Below, one piece after another: positions 53,569 through 63,366 of a stretch of 64,000 nucleotides of DNA. Source of the DNA: an uncultured Bacteroidales bacterium (GTDB lineage Bacteria; Bacteroidota; Bacteroidia; Bacteroidales; FEN-979); contig CAIQUS010000015.1 of the NCBI GenBank assembly GCA_903875045.1, positions 1-64,000 of the forward strand. Direction: 5' to 3'. The translations under genes were made by a program, and so were the position numbers. The number at the start of each line of letters is the position of its first letter. Position 1 is the stretch's first letter. The notes under the pieces are model-generated. The model was not told where the DNA came from and ran no database searches. It saw only the letters and a program-made list of their open reading frames with translations.

Positions 53569-54984
53569 ATGAAAAGAAAAGTTGTTTGCTACACCATCCT
53601 CTGCTTTTTGTTAAGCCTGGCACCGGTGAAAATATTTGCGCAGCATGACCTGAGCCTGTACAACATGCAGATCGTTCCGCAACGAATCTCCCAAAACCCC
53701 GCATTTATCCCCGATCAGAAATTTTTTATCGGAATACCGGTGTTATCGGGTTTTCAATCTGCTTATGCCAATCCATTTACCTACAATGATGTCATTGAGC
53801 GGGATGGTTATGATTCGGTAACCTTCAAGGTTGAAAATTTTCTTGGAAAAATTTCCAAAAACGATCATTTGCGGTTGTATTCCAACGTTGATATCCTGTC
53901 CTTTGGTACCCAAATAGCGAAAGGACAGTTTTTTCTTGGTTTCAGTGTACGTGAACGGCTTGTCCAGCATATCATGATTCCAGCAAGCCTGGGTAATTTT
54001 CTGTGGTACGGCAATGCCTCATCCCAATTCTTCGGACAGCATGCCAACATTGCTCCTTCTGTAAATCTCACTGCTTTTGATGAATGGGCTGCTTCATTTT
54101 CAGGGTACGCCATGAAAAAGAAAATGACCTGGGGTGCACGATTGAAATACCTGTCGGGCAGGATAAATGCAGCTACCACCAAATCAGAGTTCGATGTGTA
54201 CACCGACACGAGCACATTCGAAATTCGCATGCGTTCGGATTTTGAACTCCGTACTTCCGGCATCGATGATATAGAACATTACCTTGATCAGTCTGTATCC
54301 AAGCTTGTTTTTCCTGGTAACAACGGTTTGGGCATCGACCTGGGATTAACCTACCAGTTAAACGACAGGATCAGTTTAAGCGCCAGCGTGCTGGATATTG
54401 GGTTTATCACCTGGAAGGCACGGACCCTGACCTATATCAGCCACAATCCCGGCGAAGAATTCAATTTCAACGGATTGAATTTGAACAGCTTCATAGATAT
54501 CATCAGCAATTTGAACACTTTTGGGCAAAAAATGGCAGACAGCATCCTCGACCTGGTCGACGTCGATTCTGTATATAACATGAAATATACCACCTGGCTT
54601 CCGACCAGGTATAACATCGGCGGGTCATATTCGCTCAATGAGCATCACCGGTTCAATTTATTGCTCAATGGAATTTCCTGGGACCATCATTTTTATCCGG
54701 CATTATCGGTGTCATATTATTACCAGCTGCCGCGGATCCTCGGGCTGATGGTTTCCTACAACATATTTAACCGTCAATTTACCAACATTGGTGCAGGGCT
54801 CAGTGTGAACCTAGGACCGGTGCAACTTTATGCTGTTTCGGATAATTTACCTGGATTGATTTTTTACCGAGGAACAAACAATTATTCGATCCAGTTCGGG
54901 ATCAATATTGCGATAAATAAAAAGAAGGAGACACCTGCTGAAGAGCCCAAGCCGGAGGTGGCATCCACAGGCGTTGTGGAATAG
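53569..54984 (+). CDS. DUF5723 outer membrane barrel-like protein
   Basis: A 471-residue exported protein with a signal peptide (VVCYTILCFLLSLAPVKIFA, cleavage near AQHD). The mature part starts LSLYNMQIVPQRISQNPAFI and contains many amphipathic strands ending in aromatic residues, as in OmpA/PorV-like barrels; the family is DUF5723. A charged Lys/Glu/Pro tail ends the protein. Operon with the preceding lipoprotein gene. Function unknown; the family is linked with surface or type IX secretion contexts only by inference. Confidence 0.85.
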   Translation: MKRKVVCYTILCFLLSLAPVKIFAQHDLSLYNMQIVPQRISQNPAFIPDQKFFIGIPVLSGFQSAYANPFTYNDVIERDGYDSVTFKVENFLGKISKNDHLRLYSNVDILSFGTQIAKGQFFLGFSVRERLVQHIMIPASLGNFLWYGNASSQFFGQHANIAPSVNLTAFDEWAASFSGYAMKKKMTWGARLKYLSGRINAATTKSEFDVYTDTSTFEIRMRSDFELRTSGIDDIEHYLDQSVSKLVFPGNNGLGIDLGLTYQLNDRISLSASVLDIGFITWKARTLTYISHNPGEEFNFNGLNLNSFIDIISNLNTFGQKMADSILDLVDVDSVYNMKYTTWLPTRYNIGGSYSLNEHHRFNLLLNGISWDHHFYPALSVSYYYQLPRILGLMVSYNIFNRQFTNIGAGLSVNLGPVQLYAVSDNLPGLIFYRGTNNYSIQFGINIAINKKKETPAEEPKPEVASTGVVE

Positions 54985-55002
54985 GGAAAAACAGTATTTT
55001 TG
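54974..55002 (+). promoter_or_regulatory. Predicted leaderless promoter of mtaB
   Basis: TTG (54974-54976), 18-nt spacer, TATTTTTG (54995-55002). The ATG at 55007 is 4 nt further, so the mRNA would start at or near the start codon. It lies in the end of the DUF5723 gene. Confidence 0.5.
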
Positions 55003-55006
55003 CGGG

Positions 55007-56320
55007 ATGAATCCAACATCCATCGCATTCCATCATTTTGGTTGCAAAGTCAACTTTGCAGAAGCTTCAGCCTTGTCACGGCAATTTCAGGAAAACGGGT
55101 TTGAGGTGAGAAATTTTCATGACCCGGCTGATGTGTATGTGATCAGTACTTGTGTTGTTACCACTGTGGCTGAGAAAAAATGCCGGGCGGCCATCCGGCA
55201 GGCACACAAGATAAATCCCAAAGCTAAAATTGCCGTAATTGGTTGTTTTTCGGAGCTGAAACCCGATGAGCTTTCACAAATGGAGGGTGTTGACCTCGTT
55301 TTGGGCCACAATGGTAAATTCCGGCTTCTGGAAGAGTTGAATAAACTTTATCAGCCGGCTGGAGATCCTGACCACGATTATCATGGTGGTTTGGCTGTAA
55401 GCACCCGTGCCGACCGTGATGCTTTCATCCCATCCTTTTCGTATGGCGACCGAACCCGCTCATTTCTGAAAATCCAGGACGGGTGCGATTACTTTTGCAC
55501 CTACTGTACCATACCGCTTGCCCGTGGCCGCAGCCGAAGCGATACCGTTGAAAATGCCGTGAAGAATGCCGGTGAAATAATAGCCAATGGCATCAAAGAA
55601 ATCGTGTTAACAGGCGTAAATATAGGTGATTTCGGCAAACAAAACGGAGAGAGCTTTATCGGTTTGATCCGGGCGCTCGATCGGGTTCAAGGGATGAACC
55701 GCATCCGGATTTCTTCCATCGAACCCGATCTGCTTTCCAATGAGATCATTGAGTTTGTGGCTGAATCCAAAAATTTCCTGCCCCATTTTCACATTCCTTT
55801 ACAGGCGGGATGCAATAAAATCCTCAAGGCCATGCACCGCAGGTATACCAGCGAACTCTATGCCTCCAGGGTTCAGAAAATCAGGGAACTGTTGCCCCAG
55901 GCATGTATTGCCGCTGATGTGATTGTTGGCTTTCCCGGCGAAACAGAGGAGGATTTTATGGAAACCTTTGGTTTTCTGGAACAGCTGCCTGTCTCCTATC
56001 TGCATGTTTTCACCTATTCAAAGCGCGACAACACCATGGCCGCAAAAATGGAATCACCTGTTCCGGACAGGGTGAAAAAAGAGCGCAGCGATGCCTTGCA
56101 CAAATTGTCGGACAGAAAGAAACTTCAATTCTATCAGGAAAATCGGGGCAGAGAGGTGATGGTGTTATTCGAGTCGGACAACTCAAATGGGTTCATGCAT
56201 GGCTTTACGGAGAACTACATTAAAGTGAAAACAAAGTTCAATCCGGAATTGGTGAACCGGGTCGTGACGGTTAAACTTGAAAATTTGGAAGGGGATGGTT
56301 TTTTGGTTGTTTTTACCTGA
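55007..56320 (+). CDS. mtaB: tRNA t6A37 methylthiotransferase
   Basis: A 437-residue radical SAM enzyme that converts t6A37 to ms2t6A37 in tRNA reading ANN codons. UPF0004 domain cysteines: HHFGCKVNFAEASAL, VISTCVVTTVAEKKC, IAVIGCFSEL. The radical SAM motif is DGCDYFCTYCTIPLARGRSR (CX3CX2C). C-terminal TRAM domain near NSNGFMHGFTENYIKVKTKF. The GCKVN start and overall motifs fit MtaB rather than MiaB or RimO. Overlaps the convergent DUF2442 gene by 8 nt. Confidence 0.93.
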   Translation: MNPTSIAFHHFGCKVNFAEASALSRQFQENGFEVRNFHDPADVYVISTCVVTTVAEKKCRAAIRQAHKINPKAKIAVIGCFSELKPDELSQMEGVDLVLGHNGKFRLLEELNKLYQPAGDPDHDYHGGLAVSTRADRDAFIPSFSYGDRTRSFLKIQDGCDYFCTYCTIPLARGRSRSDTVENAVKNAGEIIANGIKEIVLTGVNIGDFGKQNGESFIGLIRALDRVQGMNRIRISSIEPDLLSNEIIEFVAESKNFLPHFHIPLQAGCNKILKAMHRRYTSELYASRVQKIRELLPQACIAADVIVGFPGETEEDFMETFGFLEQLPVSYLHVFTYSKRDNTMAAKMESPVPDRVKKERSDALHKLSDRKKLQFYQENRGREVMVLFESDNSNGFMHGFTENYIKVKTKFNPELVNRVVTVKLENLEGDGFLVVFT

Positions 56321-56576
56321 TATACACCAATGGAAAAGCATCGGGTTGAACAAGCGCTTGCAATTCAATGTCCATGTCGATTTCATCCCAATGCAATTGC
56401 GAAGGTGGCATATATTTGATATTCAGAATTTGATTTACAGATGAATCTTTAAACCCGGGATAATCCGAAAATGGGATAAAATATTCCTTCTCTTCAACAA
56501 GTACCCAAAACCCCAGGTCATTCATCCCGGTAACGCTACAAACTGAAGTGCCGATTCCACTTTTCGATGAACCCAT
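56313..56576 (-). CDS. DUF2442 protein
   Basis: An 87-residue protein with DUF2442 pattern (DLGFWVLVEEKEYFIPFSDY, then QLHWDEIDMDIELQAL with the late aromatic/acidic box). Starts at ATG 56576, overlapping the end of the DUF4160 gene by 41 nt. DUF4160-DUF2442 pairs are widespread and may behave as toxin-antitoxin-like modules; no experimental role can be claimed. Confidence 0.8.
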   Translation of the reverse strand: MGSSKSGIGTSVCSVTGMNDLGFWVLVEEKEYFIPFSDYPGFKDSSVNQILNIKYMPPSQLHWDEIDMDIELQALVQPDAFPLVYIR

Positions 56577-56775
56577 CTTTATTTTCCTCCACAATTTTAA
56601 TTATTTCTGTTAATTCCCCGGATGAAATATTATATAAGTCAGCAAGTGCAATTACAGGTTCAAGCCAAATTTTAACTGTTCCATCCGAGGTTGACACATG
56701 AATATGTCTCCTTTGCTCTTCACGGCTGTTGAAGAAAAAACGATATTTACCGATAAGCAAAATTGTCGGGGACAT
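56536..56775 (-). CDS. DUF4160 protein
   Basis: A 79-residue protein with the DUF4160 start SPTILLIGKYRFFFNSREEQ and RRHIHVSTSDGTVKIWLEPV. The His-x-His pair in a strand is conserved in the family. First gene of a two-gene unit with DUF2442. A -7 box TACCTTTG is 16 nt upstream. Confidence 0.85.
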   Translation of the reverse strand: MSPTILLIGKYRFFFNSREEQRRHIHVSTSDGTVKIWLEPVIALADLYNISSGELTEIIKIVEENKDGFIEKWNRHFSL

Positions 56776-56791
56776 CCAGTTTGTTTCAAAG

Positions 56792-56799
56792 CAAAGGTA
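56792..56799 (-). promoter_or_regulatory. -7 box of the DUF4160-DUF2442 unit
   Basis: Minus-strand TACCTTTG, ending 16 nt before ATG 56775; the leader would be about 10 nt. Confidence 0.5.
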
Positions 56800-56858
56800 A
56801 TGATAATTTTCTCACTTCGTAATTTAGGCGTTACTTTGCAAATAGAAATGAAAGTGAT

Positions 56859-57662
56859 ATGAATCTTGAAAAACTAACGCATCAGGTTTGCGACCTTGCC
56901 GTAGAGACGGGTGAATTTTTAAAACAGGAGATCACAAAACTGAAAATAACAGATATTCAATCAAAGGGCTTGCATAATTATGTGACGTATGTTGACCAGG
57001 AATCGGAGCGGCGCATTGTTGAAAAGCTATCAAAGCTACTTCCAGGCAGCGGGTTTATTGCAGAAGAAAATCCAGCGTTACAACCCGGCGAATATACCTG
57101 GGTGATCGATCCGCTCGACGGGACCACAAACTTCATTCACGGGGTTCCGCTATACTGCATCAGCATCGGATTGATGCACGGGGACGAAACCATCATCGGC
57201 ATGGTTTATGAACCCAACCTGAAGGAGTGTTTTTACACATGGAAATCGGCACCGTCGTACCTCAACGGTGAGGTCATCCATGTTTCGCAAACGGCTACCA
57301 TTCATGAATCGCTTTTCGCAACCGGTTTTCCCTATTATGATTACCGCCGGCTTGATGATTACCTTGCCATTTTCAGGTACCTGTTGCAGAACAGCGGTGG
57401 AGCCCGCCGTCTTGGTTCTGCCGCCGCCGATTTAGCTTACACTGCCTGCGGGCGGTATGACGGTTTTTACGAATATGGCCTGAGCCCCTGGGATGTTAAC
57501 GCAGGCGGGTTGCTCGTGAAAAATGCCGGTGGAGTTGTGACTGATTTTCAGGGTACCGGCAATTATGTTTTTGGCAAGCAGATCATTGCAACCAACAAAA
57601 ATGTTTATCCGGATTTTTTTAAACTGTTTGCTGCCTGGAAAAACGAACCGAATATTTTATGA
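56859..57662 (+). CDS. Inositol monophosphatase family enzyme
   Basis: A 267-residue Mg2+-dependent phosphatase of the IMPase/SuhB/CysQ superfamily. The metal sites are FIAEENPAL and WVIDPLDGTTNFIHGVPLYC; the C-terminal signature is SPWDVNAGGLLVKNAGGVVT. Substrate could be inositol phosphate or 3'-phosphoadenosine phosphates. The stop overlaps the next start by 4 nt (ATGA), so it is coupled to the DUF5916 gene. Confidence 0.92.
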   Translation: MNLEKLTHQVCDLAVETGEFLKQEITKLKITDIQSKGLHNYVTYVDQESERRIVEKLSKLLPGSGFIAEENPALQPGEYTWVIDPLDGTTNFIHGVPLYCISIGLMHGDETIIGMVYEPNLKECFYTWKSAPSYLNGEVIHVSQTATIHESLFATGFPYYDYRRLDDYLAIFRYLLQNSGGARRLGSAAADLAYTACGRYDGFYEYGLSPWDVNAGGLLVKNAGGVVTDFQGTGNYVFGKQIIATNKNVYPDFFKLFAAWKNEPNIL

Positions 57663-60094
57663 AGTCAATTCTGCCCATTTTTATTCTGATTCTCATTTAC
57701 GCTACTGCATTTTCCCAGGCTGAGAAGAAGAAAAATTCTGCCATCCGTGTAAATGATGCCATCAGAATTGATGGAGTTCTTGATGAACCCGTTTGGAACA
57801 CAGCCCCTAAAGCCATTGATTTTTTTCAGCGAATGCCCTACAACGGCAAGCCTGCAACATTTGCAACCGAAGTCAGGTTTCTTTATGACAACAGCGGACT
57901 ATATATTGGTGCAACCCTGTTTGATCCGCACCCCGACAGCATTCCCATGCAACTGGGGCTCAGGGATGCCGTTGATTTGAATTCCGACAACTTCGTTTTC
58001 GTTGTAAGTCCCTTTAACGACGGGCTTAACGCATTTTGTTTCATGGTGTACTCTTCAGATGTGCAAACCGATTTCAAACTTGCTGCGGAAAGTGAAGATG
58101 ACTTCAGCTGGGATGCGGTATGGCTCAGCAAAGCCCGTAAAAATGCACAGGGCTGGGCTGTTGAAATGAAGATCCCCTACTCGGCCATCCGGTTTCCGAA
58201 ACAGCCTATTCAGGAATGGGGCATCAATTGTCAGCGTGAAATCAGACGTTTCAGGGAATACGACTCCTGGAATCTGGTGGATTCAAAGGTTTCAGGATAT
58301 GTGAACCAGAGCGGATTGCTTGAAGGCATCAGAGATATACAACCTCCTCTCCGGCTTTCGGTTTCACCATATTTGTCGGGGTATCTTCAGAACAGCCCCG
58401 GAGAAAAGGACTATCAATTATCCTATAATTATGGTGCCGACTTAAAATATGGCATCAACGAGAGCTTCACCCTCGATATGACCCTCATCCCCGATTTCGG
58501 GCAGGTGAGGTCGGATGATAAAATCTACAACTTTTCACCCTTTGAAATCCGTTATGACGAGCGTCGCCAATTTTTTACGGAAGGAACAGAATTGTTTAAC
58601 AAAGGGGGAATTTTTTACTCACGCCGCGTTGGCAGTGAGCCAAAAGGGTACGAAAAGCCCTACAATGAGCTCGGGGCCCATGAAAAAGTGGCTGACAACC
58701 CGAATCAGACCAAACTGATCAATGCGTCAAAAATTTCCGGGCGAACCAGTGGCGGACTGGGGATCGGGCTTTTCAATGCCATGTCGGCAAATACCTGGGC
58801 CACCATTGAGGATACCATTACCGGAGAAAGCCGGCTGGTGCTGACACAAGGTTTTACCAACTACAGTACTTTTGTACTCGATCAAAACCTGAAGAACAAT
58901 TCATACATCGATTTTCTGAATACCAATTATTTTATGCCTACGGAGGGTTATACCGCCAATGTAACCGGAACCACTTTTAAATTTGCCAATAAAAAATACA
59001 CTTATGCCCTCACCGGCGATGGGTTTGTGAGTCAGAAATACTATAGCCACAACTCCCCTGACCTGGGTTTCCGGTATTCACTTTCGTATGGAAAAATTGC
59101 CGGGAACTTCCGGTTCAGCTACGCACAGCTACTTGAAACGGACACGTATGATCCGAACGACATGGGATTCAATGTGATCAACAACAGGTTCATCAACAAT
59201 CTGACAGTAGTTTATAATATTTATGATCCATTCTGGAAAGTATTGAACTGGTTCAATTATGGGCAGGTAAGCTACAATACATTGTACGATGGATTAAAGT
59301 TTACGTCGCTGCAGGTGTTCCTGGAAACAAACACTACCACCACAAAGCATCTGTCCCTGGGCTCCACTGCCGATATTTACCCGGTCCCATCGCATGATTA
59401 TTATGAGCCCCGGGTGGATGGCTGGATGTATATTTCACCGGCTAACGGAAAATTAAACGTTTGGATTTCTTCGGATTATTCGAAAAAATTCGCATTGGAT
59501 TTTTCCCTGAATGGTCAGATTGCACCGAAAATAAAATCATCGGGATATGGATTTACCATCGAACCAAGGTATCGGATTTCCAACCGCATATTCATGTTGT
59601 ATCAATTCAATTATGAAAATATCCTGAATGATGTGGGTTTTGTTGATCAGTTGGATGATTCACTCGGTAATAAAAACATTTACTTTGGCCGCCGCGACCG
59701 GCAAACCGTTACCAACATCCTGGAGGCAAATTATATGATCAGCAGCACCATGAGTATCGATTTAAGGGCACGGCATTACTGGGTTTCCGCGCCATATTAC
59801 GATTTTTCGACCCTTCAGCGGGATGGCACCCTCCAACCAGCAGCCTATTCAAATGATCCCGATGTGAATTACAATCTCTTTAACCTCGATCTCACCTATA
59901 TCTGGAATTTTGCCCCCGGAAGCCAGATTTCAGTCGTTTGGAAAAATGCGATTAATACATTTAGCAACAACATTGAAAAAGATTTCCTCCGGGATTTCAA
60001 AAACACATTAAACTCTCCGGCATCCAACAGCTTCTCCATCAGGATACTTTATTATCTGGATGCACTTTATTTCAAGAAAAAGGGAAAAAGGTAA
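57659..60094 (+). CDS. DUF5916 outer membrane protein with CBM9-like head
   Basis: An 811-residue exported protein. Signal peptide LPIFILILIYATAFSQA. Residues about 28-220 form a CBM9-like beta-sandwich (IRVNDAIRIDGVLDEPVWNT, FLYDNSGLYIGATLFDPHPD, AVEMKIPYSAIRFPKQ). Residues 240-811 are the DUF5916 beta-barrel, with TLDMTLIPDFGQVRSDD and INLTYFSPFEIRYDERRQFF-like FSPFEIRYDERRQFFTEGTE. The family is of unknown function, thought to be an outer membrane channel or glycan-binding barrel. Confidence 0.9.
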   Translation: MKSILPIFILILIYATAFSQAEKKKNSAIRVNDAIRIDGVLDEPVWNTAPKAIDFFQRMPYNGKPATFATEVRFLYDNSGLYIGATLFDPHPDSIPMQLGLRDAVDLNSDNFVFVVSPFNDGLNAFCFMVYSSDVQTDFKLAAESEDDFSWDAVWLSKARKNAQGWAVEMKIPYSAIRFPKQPIQEWGINCQREIRRFREYDSWNLVDSKVSGYVNQSGLLEGIRDIQPPLRLSVSPYLSGYLQNSPGEKDYQLSYNYGADLKYGINESFTLDMTLIPDFGQVRSDDKIYNFSPFEIRYDERRQFFTEGTELFNKGGIFYSRRVGSEPKGYEKPYNELGAHEKVADNPNQTKLINASKISGRTSGGLGIGLFNAMSANTWATIEDTITGESRLVLTQGFTNYSTFVLDQNLKNNSYIDFLNTNYFMPTEGYTANVTGTTFKFANKKYTYALTGDGFVSQKYYSHNSPDLGFRYSLSYGKIAGNFRFSYAQLLETDTYDPNDMGFNVINNRFINNLTVVYNIYDPFWKVLNWFNYGQVSYNTLYDGLKFTSLQVFLETNTTTTKHLSLGSTADIYPVPSHDYYEPRVDGWMYISPANGKLNVWISSDYSKKFALDFSLNGQIAPKIKSSGYGFTIEPRYRISNRIFMLYQFNYENILNDVGFVDQLDDSLGNKNIYFGRRDRQTVTNILEANYMISSTMSIDLRARHYWVSAPYYDFSTLQRDGTLQPAAYSNDPDVNYNLFNLDLTYIWNFAPGSQISVVWKNAINTFSNNIEKDFLRDFKNTLNSPASNSFSIRILYYLDALYFKKKGKR

Positions 60095-60103
60095 GGAAAA
60101 AAT

Positions 60104-60111
60104 TATCTTTG
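60104..60111 (+). promoter_or_regulatory. -7 box before the TPR-LuxR gene
   Basis: TATCTTTG, 33 nt before the ATG at 60145; -33 box unclear. Confidence 0.4.
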
Positions 60112-60144
60112 CATCATCATCCCGTTTTTTATATATCGTAAGCA

Positions 60145-62142
60145 ATGCGTTACCGGACTTTCGTTTTGTCACTTTTTACTTTAATGGTTTCGCAGGCTTT
60201 TTGCCAGATGTCATTCAAGGACTCGGTGCCGGTGATGAAAAAGCTGCTGAAAGGGGAATTACCCCCTGAAACAAGGCTGAAATACCTTACAAAACTTTGC
60301 GCTTTCTACTGGAATATTGATCCGGACACTTCCCTGATTTATGGAATGGACGGGAAAACGCTATTTAACTCGGATGTTCCTTTACACCGGATCGGTCGTC
60401 ACCAGTTTGTACTTGGCATGGCCTGGGAGAACAAGGGAAATTTTGACAGTGCCCTGTTTTACCTGCGACAGGCTGAAGAAACCTGCCTGAAAGCTCATGA
60501 CACCCTGTATCAGTACCGCGCCCTGGAGCAAACCGGCAGTTTATACCGCATCATGGGTAAATACGATACAGCTGTTATCCTGATGAACAGGTCGCTCGAC
60601 TATTTCAGGAGCAGGCAAAAGCAGCACCAGATCATGTCGACGCTGTTTAATATCGGCAGCGTATACCTGGAACAAAACAGGTATTCCAGGGCTCTTCAGT
60701 ATTATCTTGAATCTGCCTCCTACGACTCTGTTTTGGCCGATTCCGCCTCGGAAGCCGCTCATAAATTGGCTATCGGGAATATTTATCTGAACCTGGGCAC
60801 CCTTTTTAAAACGGCTGATCCCGAAAAATCAAAGAACTACCTGGCACTCAGTAAAAACTATTATTACCAGAGCCTGCCGGTTTTCCAGGCCATCAATATG
60901 AAGACCGGCTACTATTTTACCCTGATGAGCCTTCAGTCGGCCATGATCGCCTCAGGCAAGTTGCGTGAGGCTGATTCACTCCTTAACAACTGCAAGGATT
61001 GTCTTTCCTTCCCCGATCCGCGGGTTCATTCAGGGTTCAGTATTAACCAGGCGACAGTGCTGCATCTGCGTGGGAATGACCGGGAAGCCATGGACATCCT
61101 GGCCAAAGTAAGCCGTATCAGGAATGAGATTATGATCCTGCCCGAGTACCACCGGGCCATGCTGCTGTATGCTTCGCTGCTCTGGAATGGCGGGCAGTCC
61201 GACACTGCTTTCCGGGTGGCTGTGCAAAGCTTATCCTGGGCAAGGGCCCATTCGGTGATGCCTGTTGCACTGGAGGCCTGCGAAATCCTGGCCGGATGGG
61301 AACGAAAACAGAACAATAACAGCAAAGCATTTGAATACCTCGAGATGTCAGGAAAATACCAGGATTCACTTTACCGGGAGATTGGCCGCGAAACTTTTGA
61401 CCAACTTGAATTTAGTTACAGCAACCGCATCCTGAAGGCCGAAATCGGAAAACTCACCATTGAAAAGAAATACAACAATACCATTACTTTCATCGTCATC
61501 CTGATTGCCTCCTTCCTGATTGTGCTTTTTAGCATTCTTACGCTCTATTTACAGCGGCGGCATAAAGGTTCCCGTGAAAAAAGTCTGTTGGCAGAGGAGC
61601 GTGCAAGGCTTGCCGAAGAGGAATCTCATCATAAGGAGATGGAAGTCAGGAATGTAAACCTGGAGAATCAATTAAAGCAGGAGGAGATTGTGATGCTTCA
61701 ACTGGAAATGCAGCTTCGGGAGCAGGAACTTGTATCGCAAACCATGCTCAACGCCGAACTGAACCAGAAGAATCTCAACTTCAGCGAAAAACTAAATCCT
61801 TTTCAGCAAAAGTTTGTCAAAAAGAAAGACCAGGATGAGTTTTCACAAACGCTTTCCTCCATTCGCAGCGAAAACCAGGGGGAGCCCATGCAACATTTTG
61901 ATATGATATTCAAACAGATGCATGGAAATTTCCTGGAAAAGCTGATTGAATGTTGTCCCGACCTGACCAAAACCGAACTGCAAATCTGTTCATTGCTGCG
62001 GTTGAACCTGTCATCCAAAGAGATCGCCCGGCTAATGAACATCAACCCTGCCTCCATTGACGGAACCCGCCACCGGATCCGAAAAAAACTCAACATTGAT
62101 CCGGAGGCCAGCCTTACCTCCTACCTTATCGCGTTGAAGTAG
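60145..62142 (+). CDS. TPR / transmembrane / LuxR-type HTH regulator
   Basis: A 665-residue signalling protein. It has an N-terminal signal sequence (TFVLSLFTLMVSQAFC), about seven tetratricopeptide repeats outside the cytosol (residues 30-430, for example SALFYLRQAEETCLKAHDTL and LNLGTLFKTADPEKSKNYLA), one membrane helix (TFIVILIASFLIVLFSILTL, about 450-470), a cytosolic coiled coil (480-545), and a C-terminal LuxR-type HTH (LTKTELQICSLLRLNLSSKE then IARLMNINPASIDGTRHRIR). It would couple an extracytoplasmic signal to transcription directly. Targets unknown. Confidence 0.92.
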   Translation: MRYRTFVLSLFTLMVSQAFCQMSFKDSVPVMKKLLKGELPPETRLKYLTKLCAFYWNIDPDTSLIYGMDGKTLFNSDVPLHRIGRHQFVLGMAWENKGNFDSALFYLRQAEETCLKAHDTLYQYRALEQTGSLYRIMGKYDTAVILMNRSLDYFRSRQKQHQIMSTLFNIGSVYLEQNRYSRALQYYLESASYDSVLADSASEAAHKLAIGNIYLNLGTLFKTADPEKSKNYLALSKNYYYQSLPVFQAINMKTGYYFTLMSLQSAMIASGKLREADSLLNNCKDCLSFPDPRVHSGFSINQATVLHLRGNDREAMDILAKVSRIRNEIMILPEYHRAMLLYASLLWNGGQSDTAFRVAVQSLSWARAHSVMPVALEACEILAGWERKQNNNSKAFEYLEMSGKYQDSLYREIGRETFDQLEFSYSNRILKAEIGKLTIEKKYNNTITFIVILIASFLIVLFSILTLYLQRRHKGSREKSLLAEERARLAEEESHHKEMEVRNVNLENQLKQEEIVMLQLEMQLREQELVSQTMLNAELNQKNLNFSEKLNPFQQKFVKKKDQDEFSQTLSSIRSENQGEPMQHFDMIFKQMHGNFLEKLIECCPDLTKTELQICSLLRLNLSSKEIARLMNINPASIDGTRHRIRKKLNIDPEASLTSYLIALK

Positions 62143-62145
62143 CGT

Positions 62146-63288
62146 CTATTTCAAATATTCTCCCGGATTTCTCAGGAACAACTCAACAGGAACCACGAGC
62201 ATATTCTTATGCTTCATCGTAACATTCCCCCTGTAGAGCAGAACCAGTGAAGCTTCAGGATAATCATCGCCAAATGAAACAAGTCCGTTATAGTCCGTTG
62301 GCCTCATAACTTTGGTATTCTTTACTTCAATGGCAACAAATGTTTTCCCGCCATAAAGGATAAAATCAACTTCATTGCCCGCCAGCGACCGCCAGTAGTA
62401 TAAACGGGCATCCTGAAGTTCAAAGTCCGAATATGCCCTGATATGCTGACCAACCAGCCCCTCCAGGGCCGGACCCGAAATTTCGGATTCAATATCAAGG
62501 GGTCCCCTTTGTCTTAACCTACGGTATAACCCGTTATCAAACAAATAAAATTTCTGATGGGAGGCTGTTTTTCGTTTTGCCCGACGCGCAAAAACATCAA
62601 GGCGATAGGCCAGTAAAAGATCTTCCAGAATATCAATATAACCTGTAACGATGCCTCTGCTGATCTGACATTCCCTTGCCAGGTTGCTTACGTTGAGGAC
62701 ACAACCATGCGAAAAACTAATAATCTCAAGAAAACGGGTGAATGCCCCAAGGTTCCTGACCAGTCCTTCAGCCAGAATCTCTTCACGAAGATAAATATCT
62801 ACATAGGCAGAGAGTGTCCTGGTGGGATCGACACTGTTTTCGATGACCGGAATCAATCCTGTTTGCAAGGCTTTTTCAAGTGAGAAAGCATTTCCCAACT
62901 CACGTGCCGTAAATGGGTGCATTCTGCAATAAGAGGCTCTCCCTCCAAGCAGGTCGGCACCTGACTTTTTAAGTTTACGTGCACCTGAACCGGTCAGGAT
63001 AAACAGGATCTTTTTATCTTCCATTATTTTGTGCACCACGTCCAGTATCTGCGGGGCCTTTTGAACTTCATCAATAATCACCCGTGCCGGGTTTATCGCG
63101 TTAACTGTTCTGATAAGGGTTTCGGGGAAGGCAGCATATGTTCGGAAAGTATCAGGATCTAGAAAATCAATATAAAGGTCATCTTGATGAATCAGACTTT
63201 TTACAAAGGTGGATTTCCCGGTTCCCCTTGGTCCGAAGAGGAAAAATGAGGTCATTGGAACATTTATCTCTCGTGTTATTTCTATCAT
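62146..63288 (-). CDS. AAA ATPase with DUF4143 domain
   Basis: A 380-residue P-loop ATPase (AAA_14 plus DUF4143). Walker A FLFGPRGTGKSTFVKSLIHQ, Walker B ARVIIDEVQKAPQILD, sensor FILTGSGARKLKKSGADL. The C-terminal half has the DUF4143 pattern RLYYWRSLAGNEVDFILYGG, similar to a nuclease-like fold (D-EVDF-K). Common accessory protein, sometimes in defence or mobile regions; role unknown. Start ATG 63288, 5 nt after a perfect -7 box; the longer frame to 63324 begins in the -33 box. Tail-to-tail with the TPR gene, 3 nt apart. Confidence 0.9.
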   Translation of the reverse strand: MIEITREINVPMTSFFLFGPRGTGKSTFVKSLIHQDDLYIDFLDPDTFRTYAAFPETLIRTVNAINPARVIIDEVQKAPQILDVVHKIMEDKKILFILTGSGARKLKKSGADLLGGRASYCRMHPFTARELGNAFSLEKALQTGLIPVIENSVDPTRTLSAYVDIYLREEILAEGLVRNLGAFTRFLEIISFSHGCVLNVSNLARECQISRGIVTGYIDILEDLLLAYRLDVFARRAKRKTASHQKFYLFDNGLYRRLRQRGPLDIESEISGPALEGLVGQHIRAYSDFELQDARLYYWRSLAGNEVDFILYGGKTFVAIEVKNTKVMRPTDYNGLVSFGDDYPEASLVLLYRGNVTMKHKNMLVVPVELFLRNPGEYLK

Positions 63289-63293
63289 ATCTG

Positions 63294-63325
63294 CAAATTT
63301 AGACCATTTTTGCATACGAATCAAA
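63294..63325 (-). promoter_or_regulatory. Perfect leaderless promoter of the AAA/DUF4143 gene
   Basis: Minus strand: TTTG (63322-63325), 20-nt spacer, TAAATTTG (63294-63301), then 5 nt to ATG 63288. Best consensus match of the window, and predicted to give a leaderless mRNA. Confidence 0.72.
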
Positions 63326-63366
63326 TAATTTTAGGCCATTTTCTGGCCGGAGAAGCGGTAATTCAA

